Of a stretch of 64,000 nt of DNA, positions 45,501 through 52,894 are shown piece by piece. The DNA lies in the NCBI RefSeq assembly GCF_000420945.1, contig NZ_ATVX01000012.1:40833-104832 (forward strand). The letters run 5' to 3'. The stretch's first letter is position 1; each line of letters begins with the position of its first letter. The notes under the pieces were generated by a model. The model did not search any database, was not told where the DNA came from, and saw only the letters and a program-made list of their open reading frames with translations. A program made the translations under genes and the position numbers. This DNA comes from Butyrivibrio sp. VCB2006. Its GTDB lineage: Bacteria > Bacillota > Clostridia > Lachnospirales > Lachnospiraceae.

Positions 45501-45733
45501 TCTTTGCAGGAGATGCTAATGCCCAGCAGGCAGTAAGAGAATCTGCTCACAATGTTCTCTACGCGATTGCCTCAAGTAATCTTATGAACAGATACAATGC
45601 AACTACGCACGTGGTTAAGCTTAACACATGGTGGAGAACAGCTTATTATGCAGCAATTGGATGTACTGCAGCGCTTACAGTATTGTTTGCAGTTCTGTAC
45701 ATTCTTTCTAAGAGAAACAAAAAGGAGGCATAA
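42530..45733 (+). CDS. Membrane-anchored GH3 enzyme with swapped domain order
   Basis: 1067 residues. The GH3 C-terminal (alpha/beta) domain comes first (AEGTVLLKNNGVLPL to GYGLSYTTF, about 85-440), then a FnIII-like domain, then the GH3 barrel (about 690-1010: GPGLNTHRHAYNGRNGEYY, APKHYAFNDQETNR). The nucleophile is probably D940 in AVTDIYDD. Domain swapping is known for Butyrivibrio and Ruminococcus beta-glucosidases. One hydrophobic helix lies at residues 8-30 and another at 1030-1055, so both ends sit in the membrane with the enzyme outside. Start is TTG with AAGGAGG. Specificity is not resolved. Confidence 0.92.
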   Translation: MKKTGIFRGLAALMTFLLSISVIVGNTLESFSSTIDTALGTQSEMMVTDDKDAVYDKFTPPAELLNEDGTGNSHALIQAAIDLNREQAAEGTVLLKNNGVLPLASGANVTLFGIRSQVPILGSSFGVKAFGGFINLDEALQNNVTDFAHHITTSLSQNWATGQVERGYTTGEWSGDEFEFDGAGYKVNPTMTSIYTKLNETYLHTENAGPAEEYDPGEPSVKEIEGVNANFKDSFAKYGDASIVVIGRPSAESEDYLPGGIVSGLGASEPLALTTNEKDAIALAKECSDKVIILVNSASAVEIGELKDDPEIDAILWIGAPGSYGLLGVADILCGKVSPSGGLADIFPTYNMSAPAMQNMGNFSYANAADVITRENSSNYIIEAEGIYVGYRYYETRYYDAVLGQGNATGTAGTYASKSGWDYDAEVAYGFGYGLSYTTFDMEYEGEPVFNVSKNKDVTTATATFNVKVTNTGNVAGKKSVQIYGQAPYEQGGIEKSAIVLLNYGKTGLLQPGESEVVSVDVDLQYIATYDSSFDNGDGTFGTYIVDPGTYYFAFGNGAHDALNNIMAMQGVAAESLVGEANADYAYSTEITEDTLSKTAFAYSKTGTKISNQLDYADWNYFQDGEVTYLSRADWNGTYPKTYSDMTLTSQEMIDYLNGKYYTVATEDNTSDIVWGKDGDLMFYEMAGLDFEDEKWEELLSEMTLEEAQYLATFGGPSIPGADSIGTVETYMTENAGNGIAVNLNASKDTEAPWNISSEDPNGNWHPEVFGSSPLTAASFNPDLAKKLGEFIGIESLFTGIPILWGPGLNTHRHAYNGRNGEYYSEDPILSGYTAMEFAIGALEYGLIAAPKHYAFNDQETNRAGVAPFMTEQRAREVELRAYQIAFEATKYDTEDEDAGMRGLMISFSKIGPVECTVSTGLMTEILKKEWGFKGYAVTDIYDDFDLYGAVLTSGATCYDTRGMSGFYTDTTLDSPRFANQADGSAISATVFAGDANAQQAVRESAHNVLYAIASSNLMNRYNATTHVVKLNTWWRTAYYAAIGCTAALTVLFAVLYILSKRNKKEA

Positions 45734-45736
45734 GTG

Positions 45737-46180
45737 ATGGCAGAAAAAAATAAAAAACTATCTGTGGGTGCATATTTAAATTGCTTGGCAGCAGTGTTGG
45801 GAGTAGTTGGAATAGTGGCAGCTCTTATCTGTAGCAATATGACAATAACCTATAGACTTGGAAATATGGGAACAATTGCAGTACTTGGTGTCTTTGGAAT
45901 ATGCCTTGCTATTCTGGGAATTGTTTTCCCAAGCCGCTTTGGCAATCATGATTATCTTGGAACCCTTTCTGTTTTGGGTGGCATCGCAGTATTCACTGCA
46001 GCCTTTGGTCAGATTCTTGGAGAGAGGATATTGCTTATAGCAGGTCTGTTTTCCTATGACTCTGTTAATACAGTCGGATGGCAGGTATTCTATGTGACAG
46101 CAGTAGCGATTGCAGCATTTATCATAGCGGCAATTGTGCTGATTATTGGAGCTTTCCTTAAAACTGTAAAGAATCAGTAA
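45737..46180 (+). CDS. Four-helix membrane protein beside GH3, unknown
   Basis: 147 residues with four clear helices (LNCLAAVLGVVGIVAALIC, GTIAVLGVFGICLAILGIVF, LGTLSVLGGIAVFTAAFGQ, VFYVTAVAIAAFIIAAIVLII) and charged ends. AAGGAGG lies in the end of the GH3 gene and the start is 3 bases after its stop, so they are co-translated. The link suggests a role in anchoring or handling the GH3 enzyme; no known family recognised. ATG 45737 is chosen over GTG 45734 for spacing. Confidence 0.8.
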   Translation: MAEKNKKLSVGAYLNCLAAVLGVVGIVAALICSNMTITYRLGNMGTIAVLGVFGICLAILGIVFPSRFGNHDYLGTLSVLGGIAVFTAAFGQILGERILLIAGLFSYDSVNTVGWQVFYVTAVAIAAFIIAAIVLIIGAFLKTVKNQ

Positions 46181-46186
46181 AAAAGA

Positions 46187-46220
46187 GATCCACCGGTATA
46201 GTGCGTACCGGTGGATTTTA
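46187..46220 (+). terminator. Terminator of the GH2-GH3 operon
   Basis: GATCCACCGGTA pairs with TACCGGTGGATTTT, loop TAGTGCG, then T-rich sequence. Confidence 0.9.
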
Positions 46221-46331
46221 TGTTTTTCGATTCTTTATTATTTTTATACTTTTTTTAGATTCTGAGAATGTTTTTCATGATACCATATATAGTGTGATTA
46301 GAAATAATACTCCAAGTTTTTCATACTCCTA

Positions 46332-46367
46332 AAAAACGCTCTGCACCGAATGGTACAGAGCGTTTTT
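46332..46367. terminator. Terminator of the XRE-DUF2975 unit
   Basis: AAAAACGCTCTG and CAGAGCGTTTTT are perfectly complementary with a 12-base loop. It lies 27 bases after the minus-strand XRE stop and would end that transcript; on the plus strand it is also T-rich. Confidence 0.85.
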
Positions 46368-46393
46368 GATTATTATTTCTGTTTGAATTTGAA

Positions 46394-46630
46394 TCATTCT
46401 GTTTCAAAATCTTCCGATTCCGCATTAGGATCATATTTAAGTATGTCTCCCGGTTCGCATTCCAGAGCATTGCAAATTCCAGCAAGTGTAGAAAATCTGA
46501 TAGCATTAACTTTGTTATTTTTGATCTTGGACAGATTAACATTGGAGATGCCAACGTTGTCTGCAAGGTCATTAAGTGACATGTGGCGTTTGGCCATCAT
46601 CACGTCAAGTTCAAGAAAAATTTTACCCAT
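46394..46630 (-). CDS. XRE-family small regulator (YozG-like)
   Basis: 78 residues forming one Cro/CI helix-turn-helix: IFLELDVMMAKRHMSLNDLADNVGISNVNLSKIKNNKVNAIRFSTLAGICNALECEPGDIL. This type regularly follows a DUF2975 membrane gene, as here (12-base gap). It probably represses its own operon through the twin sites near 47.3 kb. AGGAGG is seen before the start on the minus strand. Confidence 0.92.
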   Translation of the reverse strand: MGKIFLELDVMMAKRHMSLNDLADNVGISNVNLSKIKNNKVNAIRFSTLAGICNALECEPGDILKYDPNAESEDFETE

Positions 46631-46642
46631 ATATACGCCTCC

Positions 46643-47185
46643 TTACAGTAATCCGTTTACGTCTTTTTCAAGAGAAGCACCATATGCAAAGTACTGTGAC
46701 AGACAGAGGATGATAAGGCCAAAGAGTACTTCACTAAGCTCTACACCTATTGTGACATCACGTGCTATAAAGCCGATAATGATGTTGGAGAAAAGCTTGA
46801 TAATAGGAAGACTGATAGCTATGTAACCAATGTTCTTGATACGCTTAATGTTGATTTCAGCAAAAGGTGATTCCTGGTTGGTGGTCTTGAAGATCAGGTT
46901 AACATTTCTGAACATGATTGCTGTCAGGGAAATAAGTGCTAATGCTACAATTCCACCCACTATGATGAGTGGCATAAGGTTTGCTTCTGTGATTGATTCT
47001 GCGTTAATCACTGTTGTGCGAAGGCTAAGTTTGGCAGCGTCTGTAGAATACATTTCCAATAATGCGTCTTTCATGATAATTGCTGTAATCATGACTATTA
47101 CTAACAGTGCATCACCAATCCACATAAATACTTCCATAAATTTTGCAAAGCCTGCTGTAAAGTCTCTAAGTTTTGATGATTTCAT
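46643..47185 (-). CDS. DUF2975 membrane protein
   Basis: 180 residues, four helices (MWIGDALLVIVMITAIIM, LMPLIIVGGIVALALISLTAI, IGYIAISLPIIKLFSNIIIGF, VLFGLIILCLSQYFAYG). The block NQESPFAEINIKRIKNIGY is the DUF2975 signature. DUF2975 proteins occur with small XRE regulators in Firmicutes; their role is unknown, and a membrane sensor for the regulator is often proposed. AGGAGG precedes the start on the minus strand. Confidence 0.92.
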   Translation of the reverse strand: MKSSKLRDFTAGFAKFMEVFMWIGDALLVIVMITAIIMKDALLEMYSTDAAKLSLRTTVINAESITEANLMPLIIVGGIVALALISLTAIMFRNVNLIFKTTNQESPFAEINIKRIKNIGYIAISLPIIKLFSNIIIGFIARDVTIGVELSEVLFGLIILCLSQYFAYGASLEKDVNGLL

Positions 47186-47305
47186 GTTCGTTTCCTCCTG
47201 TATCCTTGTGATTATTCTTTTAATTAATAGTTAGTCAGGTTCTTCCTGAATTGAAAGGATGACCATTTGTTTGATAAGTTCCGCGGATTCAATTAACATT
47301 AAAAA

Positions 47306-47381
47306 TTTAATGTTTATCGTTAAATGAATAATAACTCCATGAATTACGTTTGTCAATAACAATTTAACGAAAAACATTAAA
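47306..47381 (-). promoter_or_regulatory. DUF2975-XRE promoter flanked by twin inverted operators
   Basis: On the minus strand TTGACA (47356-47351) and TATTAT (47333-47328) are separated by 17 bases. A 20-base element flanks each side: TTTAATGTTTATCGTTAAAT at 47306-47325 and, in inverted form with one mismatch, ATTTAACGAAAAACATTAAA at 47362-47381. One copy covers the transcription start region, the other lies just upstream of the -35 box. This suits autoregulation by the XRE protein. Confidence 0.75.
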
Positions 47382-47394
47382 ATTTTTTTCCGGC

Positions 47395-47448
47395 TTGACA
47401 TGTTTCATTATGTATATGTATAGTAAAACCTAAGTTAACCGTTTTACC
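47395..47448 (+). promoter_or_regulatory. Promoter and operator of the second LacI gene
   Basis: TTGACA (47395-47400), 18-base spacer, TATAGT (47419-47424). AGTTAACCGTTTTACC at 47433-47448 is the reverse complement of a GGTAAAACGGTTAACT site, which matches the operators found before the binding-protein gene at 48.7 kb. The regulator probably controls itself. Confidence 0.75.
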
Positions 47449-47464
47449 AAAGGGAGTAACAGAC

Positions 47465-48478
47465 GTGAATATCAGAGAAATCGCAAAGAGGGCGGGAGTT
47501 AGTACAGCAACCGTATCAAATGTGCTTAATGGCAAGCTTTCCAAGGTTTCTGATGAGACCAAGGCTAAGATTGATAGCATTATAAAAGAAACCGGATACA
47601 AGCCAAATGTTATGGCAAGATCCCTTGTGAAAAAAGAAAGCAGACTAATAGGAGTTGTGGTCCCTTATCTTGGCAAGGATGAGACCTTCTTTACAAATCC
47701 GTACAATGCCCATATTATCGCAGCACTGGAGAGGTATATCAGGGGAAATGACTATTACCTGATGCTAAGGTGCGTTGGTGATCCAAGGGAAATTGTGCCG
47801 CTTCTATCATCCTGGAACGTGGATGGAGCTTTTTTCCTAGGAATATACAAGGATGAGGTTCCGGAAATAAAGAGCCAGATAGATATGCCGATAGTATTCC
47901 TTGATACCTACGCTCCGGGTGAAGAGATAGTAAACATCGGTATTGAAGACTATAGAGGAGGCTATCTTTCAGCAAGGTACCTCATCAGTAAAGGCCACAA
48001 CAAGCTGGCACTGGTAACTCCGGACATAACATCAGAGGGAGTTATCAAGGAGCGCTACAAGGGATTTTCGGATGCCTGCAAGGAAGCCGGTGTTCCCTTT
48101 AAAAAGGGTAATATCTACTACACCGAGTCCACCTATTCAAGTGCTGTTCAGGTGGGACAGGATATTGCCTTTGGCGGCGGAGATTATACGGCTGTCGCCT
48201 GCATGTCTGATATTGTAGCCTTCGGCGTGATTGAAGGACTTAAGCAGTGCGGACTTCGTGTCCCCTATGACATGTCGGTAGTAGGCTTTGATAACCTTCC
48301 GGACTGTGAATTCATGTCGCCCAAGCTTACTTCTGTGGCCCAGGATTTTGAATGGAAGGCCAGAAAGGCCAGTGAATATCTGTTCAAGATGATTGAGGAA
48401 AAGAGTAATCTGGTAGTGGATGAGAGACAGCCAATCAGAGTAATGGAGAGACAATCGGTAAAGAATCTGCTTGAGTAA
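47465..48478 (+). CDS. LacI-family repressor of maltodextrin locus 2
   Basis: 337 residues, full length. N-terminal HTH NIREIAKRAGVSTATVSNVLNGKLSKVSDETKAKI with hinge YKPNVMARSLVKK; the effector domain contains IGVVVPYLGKDETFF, DGAFFLGIY, VPYDMSVVGFDNLPDCEFMSPKLTSV. The GTG start has AGGGAG upstream. The same palindrome occurs before this gene and twice before the transporter genes, which makes the regulator's targets clear. Malto-oligosaccharides are the likely inducer by context. Confidence 0.92.
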   Translation: MNIREIAKRAGVSTATVSNVLNGKLSKVSDETKAKIDSIIKETGYKPNVMARSLVKKESRLIGVVVPYLGKDETFFTNPYNAHIIAALERYIRGNDYYLMLRCVGDPREIVPLLSSWNVDGAFFLGIYKDEVPEIKSQIDMPIVFLDTYAPGEEIVNIGIEDYRGGYLSARYLISKGHNKLALVTPDITSEGVIKERYKGFSDACKEAGVPFKKGNIYYTESTYSSAVQVGQDIAFGGGDYTAVACMSDIVAFGVIEGLKQCGLRVPYDMSVVGFDNLPDCEFMSPKLTSVAQDFEWKARKASEYLFKMIEEKSNLVVDERQPIRVMERQSVKNLLE

Positions 48479-48512
48479 GAATACAGAAAAATAGAGCTCT
48501 AGAGAAGCATTG

Positions 48513-48549
48513 ATGCCTCGCGGGATTATATCCTGTGGGGCATTTTTTA
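48513..48549 (+). terminator. Terminator after LacI 2
   Basis: ATGCCTCGCGGGA pairs with TCCTGTGGGGCAT around TTATA, followed by TTTTTT. Confidence 0.85.
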
Positions 48550-48688
48550 TGTAATAGAAAACTGATCCTAACAATGAAACGTTGGTTATCAGTTTACCAT
48601 GTCAACTATCAATTAATTACAAAGATTTTGTGCAATTTAACAAGTATAATCCTACTATTTATTGAAAAAATGGAAAATGATTTAAACT

Positions 48689-48738
48689 GGTTGACCGGTT
48701 AACCTGAAGTGATTATAGTCTTGGTAAACCGATTAACG
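48689..48738 (+). promoter_or_regulatory. Promoter with two LacI operators, maltodextrin locus 2
   Basis: TTGACC (48691-48696), 17-base spacer, TATAGT (48714-48719). Operator 1, GGTTGACCGGTTAACC (48689-48704), is a near-perfect palindrome covering the -35 box. Operator 2, GGTAAACCGATTAACG (48723-48738), lies at the transcription start. Binding at either site would block RNA polymerase. Confidence 0.8.
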
Positions 48739-48764
48739 TAATTTGTTCAAAGGAGGATTACAAA

Positions 48765-50063
48765 ATGAAAATGAAACAAATTGGAGCCTTAGCTATGACA
48801 GCTATTCTGGGCGCATCTGTACTTACAGGCTGCGGCGGGGAAAACGCAGGATCTGCAAGTGCAGCAGGTAACAACGACAATACTACAACAACTACAGCTG
48901 TTGATACAGCTACCCCCACAGAGACTCAGAAGGTTGAGCTTAAGATCTGGGTTCCTGAAGAGGAAGTTGATATTACAGACGAGATGGTTAAGAAATTCGA
49001 CGCTGCTCACGACGAGTTCGATATCACATATGAGATCGCAGTTGTAGGAATCGATGAGGCACCTCAGGCCCTGGAGACAGATGCTGACACAGCAGCAGAT
49101 ATTTTCTATACACCATCAGGCGGTGTTGGAGATCTTGCAGGAAAGGGACTTCTTCTTCCTATCACCAAGGACTTTGATACCCTTACAGCAGACCTTCCTG
49201 AGAGTGCTATAAATGCAGTGACAATTGACGGACTTACATACGCGGTTCCATTCTCACCTAACACATTTTTCATGTATTATAACACAGATCTTTTCACAGA
49301 GGACGAGGTAAAGAGTCTTGATACCATGCTTGCTAAGGACCTTGGAGATGAAATGTGGAACTTCAGCACACAGCTTACAAACTCCTGGTACTCAGAAGTG
49401 TTCTTCCTTGGTAATGGATGCACACTCTTCGGAGCAGATGGTAAAGATGAGAAGGATTGTACTTTCAATGACGCAAACGGATATGCAGCAGGTCAGTACA
49501 TGATCGAGCTTGCAGCAAATCCTAAGTATCTTGAGGACGCAGATGGTGTCGGCGGTAATGCTTTCAAAGAGGGGAAACTGGGAGCAGTAACAAGCGGAGC
49601 ATGGAGTGCACCTGAATTCAGAGAAGCACTCGGAGATAAGGTTGCAGCTGTAGCACTTCCTGTTGCTAATATCGGCGGAAAAGACGTACAGCTTTCAAAC
49701 TTTGTTGATTTCAAGACAATCACAGTTAAGTCAAACACACAGTATCCTCTTTGCGCTCAGCAGCTTGCAGTTTATATGGCAAGTCCTGAGAGCTGCCTTA
49801 CAAGATATAAAGAGCAGGGCGATGTTCCGGTTCTTAAGTCACTTTCAGAGAGTGCTGAGATTGCAAGTGACATCGTAGCCAGCGCACTTAATGATCAGGC
49901 TGCAAACGCAACAAACCAGCCAAGTATTCCTAAGATGGGCGACTACTGGGATCCTATGAAGGCTTTTGGAACAAGCGTATATAACGGAGAGGTTTCAGAG
50001 ACAAATCTCCAGAGCCAGCTGGATGCACTTGTGGACAGCATCACAAGCACACTTACTGAGTAA
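48765..50063 (+). CDS. Maltodextrin-binding lipoprotein (ABC solute-binding protein 2)
   Basis: 432 residues: signal peptide with lipobox LTGCG (Cys near 23), a low-complexity Asn/Thr linker, then a MalE-type solute-binding domain (LKIWVPEEEVDITDEMVKKF, YAVPFSPNTFFMYYNTDLF, GAVTSGAWSAPEF, PVLKSL near the end). It is shorter than the locus 1 binding protein and less like it than like MalE. AAGGAGG precedes the start. The permease genes follow after a GC-rich stem-loop. Confidence 0.94.
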   Translation: MKMKQIGALAMTAILGASVLTGCGGENAGSASAAGNNDNTTTTTAVDTATPTETQKVELKIWVPEEEVDITDEMVKKFDAAHDEFDITYEIAVVGIDEAPQALETDADTAADIFYTPSGGVGDLAGKGLLLPITKDFDTLTADLPESAINAVTIDGLTYAVPFSPNTFFMYYNTDLFTEDEVKSLDTMLAKDLGDEMWNFSTQLTNSWYSEVFFLGNGCTLFGADGKDEKDCTFNDANGYAAGQYMIELAANPKYLEDADGVGGNAFKEGKLGAVTSGAWSAPEFREALGDKVAAVALPVANIGGKDVQLSNFVDFKTITVKSNTQYPLCAQQLAVYMASPESCLTRYKEQGDVPVLKSLSESAEIASDIVASALNDQAANATNQPSIPKMGDYWDPMKAFGTSVYNGEVSETNLQSQLDALVDSITSTLTE

Positions 50064-50085
50064 TATCAGAAAAATAGTTTTTTGC

Positions 50086-50115
50086 GGAAGGGGGCCGCGG
50101 TGGCGGTCCTTTTCC
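50086..50115 (+). other. GC-rich stem-loop between binding protein and permease genes
   Basis: GGAAGGGGGCCGC pairs with GGCGGTCCTTTTCC. No T run follows, so it is more likely a processing or stabilising stem that leaves more binding-protein mRNA than permease mRNA, as known for malE-malF operons. Confidence 0.55.
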
Positions 50116-50162
50116 ATTCATAAGAAGTTACAAGTATTTTGAAGTATGTACGAGGAAGAACA

Positions 50163-51524
50163 ATGAAGGCAGTTAACACTAACAGGAATTTAATAACGAC
50201 ATTTACCAAGGGCGATATTTTTTCCAAACTTTCTTATGTGGTATTGGGACTTTCAAATATTAAAAATGGCCAGGTGCTTAAGGGACTTGTTTTCATGGCG
50301 CTTGAGGCGGTTTATATCGCTTTTATGGTCATGACAGGAAGACATAACCTTCACATGATGAGAACCCTTGGAGAGAATACCCAGGGGATGACTTATAACG
50401 AAGCTCTTGGAATCTATGAAGTATCAAAGGGCGATAACTCCATGCTTATCCTTCTTGCCGGAGTTGTGACCTTGGTAATCACAGGATTTTTCATAGCTTT
50501 ATGGCTCTTTTCAATTTATTCAGGTGAAAAGGCAAGACAAATGAGAGCACTTGGTAAAAGACCTAACACATTCATAGAGGATGTGAAGAGCCTTGCAAAT
50601 GAGAACGTGCACTTTCTCTTTTTATCAGTGCCTGTTCTGGGACTTTCAATATTCACAGTAATGCCACTTATTTACATGATCCTCATGGCATTTACCAACT
50701 ATGATCAGGATCACCAGCCACCTGGAAATCTATTTACCTGGGTTGGCATCAAAAACTTTTTTACCCTGTTATCGACAGGCGACAGACTATCAGCCACCTT
50801 CTGGCCTGTGCTGGGATGGACACTTATCTGGGGCTTTGCGGCAACATTTTCCTGCTACTTTGGCGGGATGATACTGGCTATGATCATAAATTCCAAAGGA
50901 ATTAAATATAAAAAATTCTGGAGAACGTTTTTTGTTATAACAATGGCTATTCCTGCTTTTATCTCACTTCGCGTTGTTGCAACAATGCTGGGAGAAAGAG
51001 GAATCATAAACGTACTCCTTCAGCAGTGGGGCTTTACAGCATCTGCACTGCCATTTCTCTCAAACGTGACCTGGGCGAGAGTATCGGTAATTGTTGTTAA
51101 CTTCTGGATTGGTGTACCTGTAACCATGCTGATGGTATCGGGAATCCTCATGAATATTCCGGCTGAACTCTATGAGAGTGCCAAGATTGACGGAGCAGGC
51201 CCTGTGCTGGCCTTCCTCAAGATCACTTTCCCTTACATGTGGTTTGTGACAACACCTTACCTGATTTCTAACCTGATCGGTAACTTCAATAACTTTAATG
51301 TTATTTACTTTCTGACAGCAGGTCAGCCACTTACCCTTGATTACTTCAAGGGCGCCGGAAAGACAGATCTTCTGGTAACCTGGCTGTACAAGCTGACTAA
51401 GGACAGTAACGACTACAACCTTGCCGCAACTATCGGCATTATCATATTCGTTATTTCTGCAACCTTTACACTGATCTCATTCTCAAGATCTAATGCAATG
51501 AAAAATGAGGAGGGATTCCAATAA
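50163..51524 (+). CDS. MalF-like sugar ABC permease 2
   Basis: 453 residues. The N-terminal 150 residues carry extra helices, starting with the TM2-like segment YVVLGLSNIKNGQVLKGLVFMALEAVYI, as in locus 1. The rest is a MalF permease domain with the EAA loop YESAKIDGAGPVLAFLKITFP. Start 50163 has GAGGAAG upstream; the longer reading from 50139 is less likely. It pairs with the MalG-like protein whose start codon overlaps its stop. Confidence 0.92.
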   Translation: MKAVNTNRNLITTFTKGDIFSKLSYVVLGLSNIKNGQVLKGLVFMALEAVYIAFMVMTGRHNLHMMRTLGENTQGMTYNEALGIYEVSKGDNSMLILLAGVVTLVITGFFIALWLFSIYSGEKARQMRALGKRPNTFIEDVKSLANENVHFLFLSVPVLGLSIFTVMPLIYMILMAFTNYDQDHQPPGNLFTWVGIKNFFTLLSTGDRLSATFWPVLGWTLIWGFAATFSCYFGGMILAMIINSKGIKYKKFWRTFFVITMAIPAFISLRVVATMLGERGIINVLLQQWGFTASALPFLSNVTWARVSVIVVNFWIGVPVTMLMVSGILMNIPAELYESAKIDGAGPVLAFLKITFPYMWFVTTPYLISNLIGNFNNFNVIYFLTAGQPLTLDYFKGAGKTDLLVTWLYKLTKDSNDYNLAATIGIIIFVISATFTLISFSRSNAMKNEEGFQ

Positions 51525-52837
51525 TGGGAAACTTTCGTAAAACAGTAATAGGACTAAATTTAAAGAATCATTTACAGGCAGTGATTGCATCGCTACTGGC
51601 TTTTATAGCTCTTTTCCTGCCCTATGTACGGCTTGGGGGAGAAAAAGGCGTAGCTACAAACAAATCGGTAGTTGGCGTTATAGCTGAGCTGATCAAAGGC
51701 TATACCAACATTGCAAAGTCAAATGGAGACAGTTTCCCATGGGTATATGTCTTCGTATTCGGATCGGTAGTGCTTACAATAATTGCAGTAGTTTTTGCGC
51801 TGGTATCAGTCTTTAAGACCAATGAAAAGATAATGAGAGTTTGGCAGTGTTTCCAGACTTTAGCCCTTGTTTTCTCCGGCCTTCTTATGTTCTCAACAAG
51901 AGCAATAATGAGAACTTCAGGTATTGCAGGAAACTTCCTTAATAAGGATTTGTCTTTTGGCTATTGGATATTATTCATTGCATCATTCGTGGCACTGGTC
52001 CTGGTAATGTCTGTTACCAAGACAAATGTTGGATATATTGCACTTTCAGTCCTTGGAGTGATATGGCTTTTCCCGATTTTGTGGATTGTACTGACAGCCT
52101 TCAGAGCAGAACAAGGCTACTATGTTGGATATTTTATTCCTAAGGGATTTACCTTTGATAATTTCATAAATCTTTTTACCAATAACAGTGTGCTTCCCTT
52201 TGCAAGATGGTGGTGCAACACTCTTATAGTTGCTCTTTGCAGCTGCGTTATCAACACTCTGATCGTGCTGATGACTTCCTATGTCCTTAGCAGAACCAGA
52301 TTTGCGGGACGTAAGGCCTTTATGAATATCCTTATGATCATTGGAATGTTCCCGGGCTTTATGTCACTTATCGCAGTTTATAACATCCTTAAGGGAATAG
52401 GACTCAACCAGTCATTGATGGCGCTTATTGTTGTAGGTGCTGCAGGCGCGGCAATGGGCTATCATGTCAGCAAAGGCTTTTTTGACACTATTCCAAAGGC
52501 AATTGACGAGGCTGCTATTATTGATGGAGCATCGAGATTTCAGATATTTTTAAATGTAACTTTGCCACTTTCAAAGTCAATAATCGTTTATACTGTACTT
52601 GGAAGCTTTCTTGGGGCGTGGTCAGACTATATCTTCCCGAGTATGCTCTTTGGAGATAAGCAGAGCTCTTATACTGTAGCAGTAGGTCTTTACTGGCTCA
52701 CAGACTTTAAGAGAATTGATACCTATTACACTCAGTTCGCTGCGGGAGCAGTTATTGTTGCAGTACCTATTGTAGTGCTGTTCGTGTGGCTGCAGAGATT
52801 CTATGTTGAGGGACTTTCAGGTTCCGTGAAGGGATGA
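51524..52837 (+). CDS. MalG-like sugar ABC permease 2 with N-terminal extension
   Basis: 437 residues against about 280 for a typical MalG. The last 270 residues are a complete MalG domain (EAA loop IDEAAIIDGASRFQIFLNVTLPLSKS). The first 165 residues are an added membrane region with four helices (AVIASLLAFIALFLPYV, VYVFVFGSVVLTIIAVVFALV, FQTLALVFSGLLMFS, YWILFIASFVALVLVMSV). The role of the extension is unknown. The start overlaps the MalF stop by one base, with GAGGAG upstream. Confidence 0.92.
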   Translation: MGNFRKTVIGLNLKNHLQAVIASLLAFIALFLPYVRLGGEKGVATNKSVVGVIAELIKGYTNIAKSNGDSFPWVYVFVFGSVVLTIIAVVFALVSVFKTNEKIMRVWQCFQTLALVFSGLLMFSTRAIMRTSGIAGNFLNKDLSFGYWILFIASFVALVLVMSVTKTNVGYIALSVLGVIWLFPILWIVLTAFRAEQGYYVGYFIPKGFTFDNFINLFTNNSVLPFARWWCNTLIVALCSCVINTLIVLMTSYVLSRTRFAGRKAFMNILMIIGMFPGFMSLIAVYNILKGIGLNQSLMALIVVGAAGAAMGYHVSKGFFDTIPKAIDEAAIIDGASRFQIFLNVTLPLSKSIIVYTVLGSFLGAWSDYIFPSMLFGDKQSSYTVAVGLYWLTDFKRIDTYYTQFAAGAVIVAVPIVVLFVWLQRFYVEGLSGSVKG

Positions 52838-52894
52838 TAAATATTACCAATTTAGATCTTGAAATTGTAAGTAAGAGGAAGTGAGGACAGAAAA

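Noticed and set aside
46350..47234. Plus-strand frames opposite the XRE and DUF2975 genes
   Set aside because: They are open only because of codon bias in the real minus-strand genes, and a terminator lies inside the first.
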